Shown one piece after another: positions 57,114-64,000 of a stretch of DNA of 64,000 nucleotides. A model generated the notes under the pieces. It was not told the origin of the DNA. It ran no database searches and saw only the letters and a program-made list of their open reading frames with translations. Source of the DNA: Notolepis coatsorum (lineage: Eukaryota; Chordata; Actinopteri; Aulopiformes; Paralepididae); the NCBI GenBank assembly GCA_963971535.1, contig OZ020591.1, positions 15,450,123-15,514,122 on the forward strand, in the 5' to 3' direction. How positions within the stretch are numbered: position 1 is the first letter of the stretch; each line of letters begins with the position of its first letter. A program made the translations under genes and the position numbers.

Positions 57114-59468
57114 GTACCCCCCCCTCCACGGGAGCCACCCGGCGACCCACTCGGCCCCGGCCTGCCCGGACGGGACCCAAGGAAGCCGGCGATCAGGGGC
57201 ACTGGAGAGGGGGACAAAGACAGAGGCTCGGAGAGGGGGACCGGAGACGTGGACAGAGGACCGGCGAGGGAGGCCGGAGACGGGGACTGGGACCCGACAG
57301 CGGAGGCCGGGCACGGGGACTGGGACCCGACAGCGGAGGCCGGGCACGGGGACTGGGGCCCGACAGCGGAGGCCGGGCACAGGGACAGAGAACCGGCGAG
57401 GGAGGCCGGAGACGGGGACTGGGGCCCGACAGCGGAGGCCGGGCACGGGGACAGAGGACCGGCGAGGGAGGCCGGAGACGGGGACTGGGACCCGGTGAGG
57501 GGGCTGGAACGGCACCCGAAGACACCGGGCACGACAGGAGGGGCTCCACCCCTTGATGGTACCGGAGGACCAGGCGATGTGGGGCTCGTGCAGCGCGAGC
57601 CAGGGCCTGCCCAGGACCACAGGGACAAGAGGAGAGCTGGTGACGAAAAACTGGAGCCTCTCAACGTGGTCACCAGCAACGGTGAGAAGGACTGGACAGG
57701 TGCGTTGAGTGACGTCAGCCAGGCGGCGATGACCCATTGCGAAGACCTCCAAGGGCCTCTCGAGGTCCTCAAGTGGAATGTTGGCCCGGGTGGCAAACCC
57801 AACGTCCATGAAACTCCCATCAGCACCAGAGTCCACGAGTGCACCCACCGTCGCCCGCTGGTCCGCCCAGGCTAGGGTGACGTCCGCCAGACGGTTGGGT
57901 GGTACACGGGTGGGGGAACAGGAAAGACGGCTCACCAGGATCTCCCGGGGTCCCGGCGAGCCTGGTCCTCTTGGCCGGGCACGGCAATTGGAGACACGGT
58001 GTCCATCCCGGCCACAGTAGAGGCAACGGCCGGAGAAGAGCCTGGACTCCCGTTCGGCCGGGCTAAGGCGGTTGCGTCCCAGCTGCATGGGTTCCTCCTC
58101 GGTCACGGCTCGGGAGGGAACAAACCCACCAGTCACGGAGGGGGCAGGGCGGTCAGCACTGTAGAGGCGGCCGCCGGGAAAGGGAGCCCCTGAGCGGAGG
58201 TCGATGGCACAGTCGTAAGGCCGGCGAGGCGGAAAGACCTGAGCCCTGGACTCCCTGAAAACCCCCTCGAGGTCGTGGTACTCGGGGGGTACGTCTGGGG
58301 TACTGAAAACCTCCTCGAGGTCGTGGTCCTCGGGGGGTACGTCTGGGGTACTGAAATCCTCCTCGAGGTCGTGGTCCTCGGGGGGTACGTCTGGGGGTCC
58401 CCGTCGGGTTCTCTCACGTCTTCTCTCCTGGAGGCGTCCGTCGATGCGAATGGCGAGGCTGAACAGGTCCTCGAGGGAGTTAGGCTCCTCCCGGGTTGCG
58501 AGCTGGTCCTTGACTGCGTCACTGAGCCCCCTCATGAAGGTTAGGCGAAGTGCTGGGTCGCTCCAACCACTCTCCACCGCCGCCAGTCGAAACTCCAGGA
58601 CGTAGTCAGTTACCCCGCCGCTCCCCTGTCGGAAGGTACCCAACCGGGCTCCAGGGTCCAGACCACGGGCTGGATGGTGGAACACCCTGCGGAGCTCAGC
58701 CACGAAGTCTGGATAGGAGAAAACAAAATCTGCATCCATTGCCCAGGAGGAAGTGACCCACTGGGCAGCCCGGCCTGAAAGCAAGTTTGTCATATAGGCC
58801 ACTTGGGCCCCTCTAGAAGTGAATCGACTTGGTTGATGACGGAAAACCAACTCACATTGCATGATGAATGTGGCACACTCCTCGGGATTGCCGTCGAACA
58901 GCCGTGGGACGGAGAGACGGGGTTCCCGAGGTGCGGGATCGGGAAGCGTGGGAACTGCTGGGGCTGCGGGGAATGCTCCTGAAGGAAGTAAAGCGTTAAC
59001 GGTGTCGCACAGCGTGTGAAGCTGAACGAGAATACCAGATTGTTGTCCTGCCAGAGCGGCCAGGGACCCTTGAATAAGCTGGACCTGCTCCCTGAGTTCC
59101 AGTACAGCTGCCGCAGCCGCATCTAGCTGTAGGCTGTGTTCCCTGGCTGACTCTAACTGGACTGCCGCTGCTGTGCTGACTCTCTTGCGGGCGCAGACCG
59201 CGCAGGCCAGTACGAACTCCTTGACGTCGCTCCTCATGGTGGGCCACCAGAATCGACGAGCCAGGAAGGAGAACGTGCGATGAACGCCCGGGTGGCAGGC
59301 GAACCGGCTGGTATGGCCCCACTGGAGGACCCGGGACCGGACTGAGTTGGGGACAAAGAGACGATGAACCGGTACATTGCCTGGAGCGCGATGGAAGCGT
59401 AGGGCATGCCTTAGCACCCCCTCGATGCCCAAGGTGACGACTCTCTCTGTGTCGGCTGGGGTCGTCAT
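57066..59468 (-). CDS. chimeric IN-finger / Gag / protease polyprotein
   Basis: 800 codons from ATG 59468, 16 bases inside the right LTR. Residues about 1-100: a segment with HTSRFACHPGVHRTF and CAVCARKR, the HHCC zinc-binding domain that normally sits in integrase. Then a gag region: coiled-coil part (LELREQVQLIQGSLAAL), capsid with PRLFDGNPEECATFI and WVTSSWAMD, and a linker with three copies of DVPPEDHDLEE. A CCHC knuckle CLYCGRDGHRVSNC is at about 58028-57987. Protease motif GALVDSGADGSF is near 57845-57809. The last 140 or so residues are Pro/Val/Arg repeats (PVPVSGLPRRS) from a GC-rich minisatellite, and the stop lies 48 bases inside the left LTR. Standard gypsy Gag does not begin with an integrase finger, so this is a rearranged, deleted derivative. 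It would need RT from another copy. Confidence 0.82.
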   Translation of the reverse strand: MTTPADTERVVTLGIEGVLRHALRFHRAPGNVPVHRLFVPNSVRSRVLQWGHTSRFACHPGVHRTFSFLARRFWWPTMRSDVKEFVLACAVCARKRVSTAAAVQLESAREHSLQLDAAAAAVLELREQVQLIQGSLAALAGQQSGILVQLHTLCDTVNALLPSGAFPAAPAVPTLPDPAPREPRLSVPRLFDGNPEECATFIMQCELVFRHQPSRFTSRGAQVAYMTNLLSGRAAQWVTSSWAMDADFVFSYPDFVAELRRVFHHPARGLDPGARLGTFRQGSGGVTDYVLEFRLAAVESGWSDPALRLTFMRGLSDAVKDQLATREEPNSLEDLFSLAIRIDGRLQERRRERTRRGPPDVPPEDHDLEEDFSTPDVPPEDHDLEEVFSTPDVPPEYHDLEGVFRESRAQVFPPRRPYDCAIDLRSGAPFPGGRLYSADRPAPSVTGGFVPSRAVTEEEPMQLGRNRLSPAERESRLFSGRCLYCGRDGHRVSNCRARPRGPGSPGPREILVSRLSCSPTRVPPNRLADVTLAWADQRATVGALVDSGADGSFMDVGFATRANIPLEDLERPLEVFAMGHRRLADVTQRTCPVLLTVAGDHVERLQFFVTSSPLVPVVLGRPWLALHEPHIAWSSGTIKGWSPSCRARCLRVPFQPPHRVPVPVSGLPRRSSVPVPGLRCRAPVPVSGLPRRFSVPVPGLRCRAPVPVPGLRCRVPVPVPGLRCRVPVPVSGLPRRSSVHVSGPPLRASVFVPLSSAPDRRLPWVPSGQAGAEWVAGWLPWRGGYCKVWFFPHHGLLEVL
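57225..57495. repeat. GC-rich minisatellite (33-36-bp units)
   Basis: Units combine GGCGAGGGAGGCCGGAGACG or ACAGCGGAGGCCGGGCACGG with GGGACTGGGACCCG. It is open in several frames on both strands, which explains the long plus-strand frame 57087-57875. Confidence 0.9.
58255..58400 (-). repeat. three tandem units inside the gag linker
   Basis: A 57-bp unit containing GAGGTCGTGGTCCTCGGGGG and GTACGTCTGGGGTACTGAAA, encoding DVPPEDHDLEE on the minus strand. Confidence 0.9.
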
Positions 59469-59484
59469 ATTGGTTGGATCGTAA

Positions 59485-60588
59485 TGTTATGGTTTGACAC
59501 CGACCCCAAACGCAACGACACCAGAGAGTAGGATTCAGAGTTGCCAAAAACAAGGGCTTGTTTATTAAGACTAAATAAACAGCACAGACTTGGAAGAGTT
59601 CAAACAAAGACTGGAATACAAGCAAGGATGAATGTTGCTGCTCTGCAGCTTCTTCCGGGATGGTAGTCTGGGGAAGCAGACGCTGACGTCAGAGCCGCTC
59701 TGCAGACTTCTCTCGGCAGAATCTCCGAGGTGGTTGCGGGACCGAGAGAGAGAGAGGGAGCGAGTTAACTCAGGGTGCAGGTGGAACAGAGCAGGTGAAC
59801 AGGAGAGGTGACTTGTACCCGAAAACAGAGTTATCCAAGTGACTGAATCTTCGGTGTAAATACACACTGTGAGTAACGTTCCAAACACAATCCCAAGTGA
59901 TAGATATCTTCGGTGCAAAATAAACACTGTGAGCGAAGTCCCAAAATACAAATCCAATGTGATAATATCTTCGGTGTGTAAACACACAGTGGGAGATGTT
60001 AGGCCAAAATATTATCCCAATGAAACAATCCAAAAAAGGCTAAACGCTGGGTGAGTGACTGTCTGATAAAAAGCTGGAAATCTTCAGTGTTATGAAAACA
60101 CACGAAAACGGAATTGGATCAAAGACAGTCATAAAAAACTCACCCAGGCGTTGTGCGTAAAGAGCGTTGGAACAGAATGGAGCGAGCGCATCGCCTCGGG
60201 GAAAGGGTGTCCAAGAGGAATGCTTCTTGAATATCCTGGAGGCAAAGCACAGGGAAACAACAGCAGGCAGCAGGAACGGCGAATGCAACTGAAATATCAA
60301 AACGATCCAACAAAACTTGAATGGGGAAACGGGGTATAAATAATCAGGGAATGCTTAATTGACAAGCAGTGACAGCTGAGGGATGTGATTGACAAGCGTG
60401 TGGTTGGGGGAGCACCAATCAACGACGTCTATGGGAAGAAGCGTGTGAATAGGGGAATGCAATGATTAACAGAAAACTAAAGGAAACAGAGTGAGTAGGC
60501 TTAAAGGAACAGAGCGGGTGGGAGAGCAGCGGACCAATCATCACAGTACTTCAAGAAGCCTGTGGTGGGGAAAGAACCAAACCTTACA
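59485..60588 (-). repeat. LTR (5' LTR of the minus-strand element), 1104 bp
   Basis: Same length and ends as the left LTR. Differences seen: CTTCTTCC/CTTCTCCC, GCGCATCG/GCGCGTCG, AACGACG/AACAACG, GCCTGTGG/GCCCGTGG. Confidence 0.95.
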
Positions 60589-60593
60589 GAACT

Positions 60594-60942
60594 ACCAGTA
60601 ATATAAATCATATTAACAACAAAAATGTGTTCCATCTTCATGTCAGATGATTTTTAAAAAGGTGCATGAGTCAATGCAAAAAAAGAACAAGCAAAGATAC
60701 TGCTGAAAGTTCAGAACGTTGAAAGTTCTTCACTCCATAGATTAATCTAGATAAAACATTTTTAACGCTTACTAATTAAAATGTATCTCAAGTTAAAGCA
60801 TTAACTTTCACAGCCCTAATTCAAATATGTAACATCTAATCTTGGTCATACCTCTATACTAAAATAAGAATTTGCAATATTGCCCTATCTACTCACTTTC
60901 TGAGAAGTTCTCAATTGTTGGAGAAGAGACTGAACCTCAGCC
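60594..60942. other. no gene; right part of the degraded hAT-like element
   Basis: AT-rich to the terminus CACAGCCCTAA (60818). After that only the lead-in to the 40-bp minisatellite is seen. Confidence 0.35.
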
Positions 60943-61376
60943 CTGCCATCGTCCAGTAGTGCAGCCTGACTCTCTGACCATGCTGCCATAGTCCAGTAGT
61001 GCAGCCTGACTCTCTGACCATGCTGCCATAGTCCAGTAGTGCAGCCTGACTCTCTGGCCATGCTGCCATAGTCCAGTAGTGCAGCCTGACTCTCTGACCA
61101 TGCTGCCATAGTCCAGTAGTGCAGCTTGACTCTCTGACCATGCTGCCATAGTCCAGTAGTGCAGCCTGACTCTCTGACCATGCTGCCATAGTCCAGTAGT
61201 GCAGCCTGACTCTCTGACCATGCTGCCATAGTCCAGTAGTGCAGCCTGACTCTCTGACCATGCTGCCATAGTCCAGTAGTGCAGCCTGACTCTCTGACCA
61301 TGCTGCCATAGTCCAGTAGTGCAGCCTGACTCTCTGACCATGCTGCCATAGTCCAGTAGTGCAGCCTGACTCTCTC
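60943..61376. repeat. 40-bp minisatellite, about 11 copies
   Basis: The unit is CATGCTGCCATAGTCCAGTA plus GTGCAGCCTGACTCTCTGAC, with very few substitutions. It contains no stop on the minus strand in any frame, so three overlapping long frames appear (MAAWSESQAALLDYGS and two others). Confidence 0.97.
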
Positions 61377-64000
61377 TCATCAATTTTTTCAATTTATTTA
61401 ATGACCACACAGCCAGGCTGGTGGAATTTAGTTTCAGTGCAGGTTTCATAGCAGTTCCAACATAAAAACATAAAACCACAAAAACATAGAACATATAACA
61501 TCACTTACAGCGTACATAAAAGAAAACACAATTACATAGATACAGTTCAGAGTTTGTGAGTTTGTCCATGTCCATGTCAGCAGAGGTAAGGGGGGTTGCG
61601 GGGGGTACTGCAGGGGGGGGGGGGGGGTGCTACAGGGAGTTCAGTGTCCGTATGGCAGTGGGGAAGAAGCTGTTTTTGAACCGGGTTGTTTTGGTGGTTA
61701 GGGATCTGTAGCGCCTCCCGGAGGGCAGCAGCTGGAAGATGTGGTGTGCTGGGTGAGTGGGGTCGGAGATGATTTTCCTGGCTCTCCTGATTGTAATTTG
61801 GCGGTGGAGTGATTCGAGGGAAGGGAGGGGGGTGCAGATTATTTTTGAGGATTTATTGATGATTCTTTGTAGTTTGTTTTTTGAGTGAGTGTCCAGATTG
61901 CTGTACCAAACGGTTATGGAGAAGGTGAGGATGCTTTGTATAATGGCCTGGTAGAAACGGAGCAGGAGATGTTTATTGACTCTGTATTTCTTAAGCTGGC
62001 GGAGGAAGAAGAGTCTTTGATTTGCTTTTTTGTGTATGTGGTCTGTGTTGGTTTTCCATTTGAGATTATTGCTTATGTGAGTGCCGAGAAATTTGAAGGA
62101 ATCTGTGGTGATTATGGGTTTGCCGGAGATGGATATGGGGGTTTTGGGGTTTGGCTGGCGTCTGAAATCTATGATGAGTTCTTGGGTTTTTGATGAGTTG
62201 AGAAGGAGGTTATTGTCTGTGCACCAGGTGAGTGTGTGGTTGATTTGTGTACGGTATTCTGTTTCGTTATTGTCTGTGATGAGGCCTATAAGGGTTGTGT
62301 CGTCTGCATATTTATATATTTTTACGGAGTTGTGGAGGGATATGAGCAGGTTGGTGTATAGGGAGAAAAGCCAGGGTGAAAGGACGCAGCCTTGGGGGGC
62401 TCCTGTGCTGAGATATAAAGGGTGGGATGTGATGTTATTTATTTTGACCTTCTGCTGTCTGTTGGAGAGGAAGCTGTGGATCCAGTGGCAGATGCAGGGG
62501 TTGATGTTCATGTCCAGAAGTTTATTGGTGAGTTTGGCTGGGATAATTGTGTTGAATGCGGAACTGAAGTCCATAACCAGAATGCGGGCGTATGAGTTGC
62601 GGGTTTCCAGGTGTTGCAGCAGGTGGTGAGTGGCTGTGTTGACTGTGTCATCCACAGACCTGTTGGTTCTGTAGGCAAATTGATGTGGGTCCATGAGGGG
62701 GGTGGTGCTGGTTTTGAGGTGGGTGAGAATGATGCGTTCAAATGATTTCATTACTACGGATGTGAGGGCAATTGGTCTGTAATCGTTAAGGCAGGAGATA
62801 TTATTGGATTTTGGGACAGGGATGATGGTGGACTGTTTGAGACATTGGGGGACTGAACAATTACGGAGGGAGGTGTTAAAAATGTTGGTGAAGATGGGGG
62901 CCAGTTCTGCAGCACAGTGATATAGGACAGATGAACTGATGTTATCTGGGCCTGCTGCTTTATTTTTCTTTATCCTCTTGAAGGTGGTCCTCACCTCTTC
63001 CTCCTGGATGAGGAAGGGGGGAGGTGGCAGGGGGGAGGGGGGCGAGGGGGGTGGGGGGGGTGTCTGTTCAAATCTAGTGTAGAAGATGTTGAGTTTGTCC
63101 GGGAGCTGGTCATCACTGTCAGGTATGGGGGGGGGTTTCTTTTTGTAGTTGGTAATGTCCTGGAGTTTTTTCCAGATGGTTCTTGTATCGTTGGTTGTGA
63201 TTTGTTGTTCTAGTTTGGCGGTGTAGTTGGATTTTGCTTTTCTTATTGCAGCCCTTAATTTGTATTTTGCAGTCACATAGTGTTCTTTTATTCCTGTTAT
63301 GTAGGCAGTGTTTTTCTCTTTTCTTAGTTGTTGAATTTCTTTGGTGAACCAGGGTTTATTGTTGTTGTAGAACTTGACAGTTTTTGATGGGATGCATAGT
63401 TGTTCACAGAAGTGGATGTATGACGTCACTGTGTCGGTGTAGTCATGCAGATCGCCGGCTGCGCGGAACTCGTCCCAGTCAGTGCATGCGAGACAAGCGC
63501 GCAACTTTTCGGTGGCCTCTGCTGACCAGGACCTGACAGATTTTTCCGTTGGTTTAATGGATTTAAGTTTTTGTTTATATGTTGGGATGAGCAGCAGCAT
63601 TGCATGGTCGGACTTGCCCAGGGGAGCTCTTGGAAAAGCACGGTAAGCCTGCTTGATTGTTGTATAGCAGTGGTCCAGTGTGTTATTCCCTCTGCTGGGG
63701 CAGGTTACCTGTTGGTGATAGCTCGGTAGCTCAGAGGACAGGTTGGTGTGGTTGAAGTCGCCTAATACAATTATTGCTGCATCAGGGTGTTTGTTTTCAA
63801 CAGATGATATGTAGTTGGCAAGTTCGCTTATGGAGGAGTTAGCGTTTGCATCTGGGGGGATGTAGACACCGATCAGGATTACCGATGCGAATTCTCTGGG
63901 GAGGTATGTTGGTCTGCATTTAACGGAGATATATTCCAGGTGAGGAGAGCAGATCTGACTGAGTGTAGTGGAGTTGGTACACCAGCGGTGGTTGATCATA
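61377..64000 (-). mobile_element. CR1/L2-type LINE, 3' part, continues past the window edge
   Basis: The 3' end abuts the 40-bp minisatellite, with a tail of A-rich TTGAA-like sequence (minus). A 3' UTR of about 250 bp includes a C-run on the minus strand (61613-61626). The ORF2 follows and is open to the edge. Confidence 0.85.
61630..63999 (-). CDS. LINE ORF2: endonuclease and reverse transcriptase (5' end outside)
   Basis: 789 codons without a stop, 5' truncated only by the window edge. Order: C-terminal half of an APE-type endonuclease (GVYIPPDAN, LGDFNHT, and the catalytic SDH in GKSDHAML); a linker with a Pro run (QTPPPPPSP); reverse transcriptase with DYRPIALTS, MDFSSAFNTI, GAPQGCVLSPWLF and the active site KYADDTTL (about 62320-62297); then FKFLGTHISNNLKW, FFLRQLKKYRV and the conserved end LLPSGRRYRSL...NSFFPTAIRTLNSL. 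In the family it nicks target DNA and primes reverse transcription there. The frame is intact and all motifs seen are complete, so this copy or a close relative may be active. Clade (CR1, L2 or Rex1 group) needs a tree. Confidence 0.9.
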   Translation of the reverse strand: MINHRWCTNSTTLSQICSPHLEYISVKCRPTYLPREFASVILIGVYIPPDANANSSISELANYISSVENKHPDAAIIVLGDFNHTNLSSELPSYHQQVTCPSRGNNTLDHCYTTIKQAYRAFPRAPLGKSDHAMLLLIPTYKQKLKSIKPTEKSVRSWSAEATEKLRACLACTDWDEFRAAGDLHDYTDTVTSYIHFCEQLCIPSKTVKFYNNNKPWFTKEIQQLRKEKNTAYITGIKEHYVTAKYKLRAAIRKAKSNYTAKLEQQITTNDTRTIWKKLQDITNYKKKPPPIPDSDDQLPDKLNIFYTRFEQTPPPPPSPPSPLPPPPFLIQEEEVRTTFKRIKKNKAAGPDNISSSVLYHCAAELAPIFTNIFNTSLRNCSVPQCLKQSTIIPVPKSNNISCLNDYRPIALTSVVMKSFERIILTHLKTSTTPLMDPHQFAYRTNRSVDDTVNTATHHLLQHLETRNSYARILVMDFSSAFNTIIPAKLTNKLLDMNINPCICHWIHSFLSNRQQKVKINNITSHPLYLSTGAPQGCVLSPWLFSLYTNLLISLHNSVKIYKYADDTTLIGLITDNNETEYRTQINHTLTWCTDNNLLLNSSKTQELIIDFRRQPNPKTPISISGKPIITTDSFKFLGTHISNNLKWKTNTDHIHKKANQRLFFLRQLKKYRVNKHLLLRFYQAIIQSILTFSITVWYSNLDTHSKNKLQRIINKSSKIICTPLPSLESLHRQITIRRARKIISDPTHPAHHIFQLLPSGRRYRSLTTKTTRFKNSFFPTAIRTLNSL

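Larger units (their letters stand above)
56010..60588 (-). mobile_element. non-autonomous gypsy-type LTR element lacking RT
   Basis: LTRs of 1104 bp lie at 56010-57113 and 59485-60588, differing at about four sites by eye. GAACT is duplicated at 56005-56009 and 60589-60593. Orientation is minus: the poly(A) signal AATAAA reads minus near the outer end, and a G-rich purine tract precedes the left LTR. The 2.4-kb interior has a single long frame with an integrase finger, Gag and protease, but no RT, RNase H or integrase core. No TGG-type primer site is visible next to the right LTR. Confidence 0.88.

Noticed and set aside
57087..57875. Plus-strand 262-codon frame
   Set aside because: Antisense to the Gag/protease frame and made of GC-rich minisatellite; codon content explained by the repeat.

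Overview
The window reads as nuclear DNA from a teleost fish. The basis is the repeat content: tRNA-derived SINEs, CR1/L2-like LINEs, many hAT and piggyBac-type elements, a Tc1 copy, a Gmr1-type Ty3/gypsy retrotransposon and a tandem C2H2 zinc-finger gene. The species cannot be fixed from the sequence. Nothing suggests a bacterial, plastid or mitochondrial source. The only convincing host-type coding region is the zinc-finger exon near 38.1-39.3 kb. Everything else I can identify is mobile DNA or tandem repeat.

Layout. 1-9.2 kb is a nest of DNA transposons: two abutting piggyBac-like elements (one holding a solo LTR), a truncated hAT, a 386-bp hAT MITE and a 3.9-kb hAT (3427-7360) with a nearly complete multi-exon transposase on the minus strand. 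9.2-10.9 kb is an element with a 290-bp hairpin in it. 11-17 kb holds LINE debris, another piggyBac-like MITE, a DNA transposon flanked by TAAAAG, and two LINE 3' ends tail to tail. 17.57-29.89 kb is one uninterrupted satellite, 50-bp monomer, about 246 copies, with higher-order structure. 30-37 kb has SINEs, hAT debris and a hAT MITE (31912-32934) whose internal 52-bp repeats are the reverse-complement relatives of the big satellite. 37.6-39.7 kb is the zinc-finger exon with a decayed 3' end, followed by a broken Tc1 element and a 33-bp minisatellite.

44.9-51.6 kb is a young Gmr1-like LTR retrotransposon with integrase before reverse transcriptase, inserted into a SINE (5-bp duplication GTCAT). 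52.7-55.6 kb is a palindromic foldback element split by a hAT with a perfect 8-bp duplication. 56.0-60.6 kb is a second young LTR element on the minus strand. It lacks reverse transcriptase, RNase H and the integrase core, and carries one open frame joining an integrase zinc-binding segment to gag and protease. 60.9-61.4 kb is a 40-bp minisatellite. From 61.4 kb to the edge is an intact minus-strand LINE ORF2.

How the parts relate: the order of insertion can be read from nesting (SINE before Gmr1 element; foldback before hAT; hAT before the minus-strand LTR element). The two LTR elements (about 1/740 and 4/1104 LTR differences, counted by eye) and the open LINE frame suggest recent activity. 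The most unusual items are the transposon-related 12.3-kb satellite, the IN-before-RT element with two -1 frame steps, and the IN-finger/Gag/PR chimera. All coordinates of repeats and splice sites were read by eye and may be off by a few bases.
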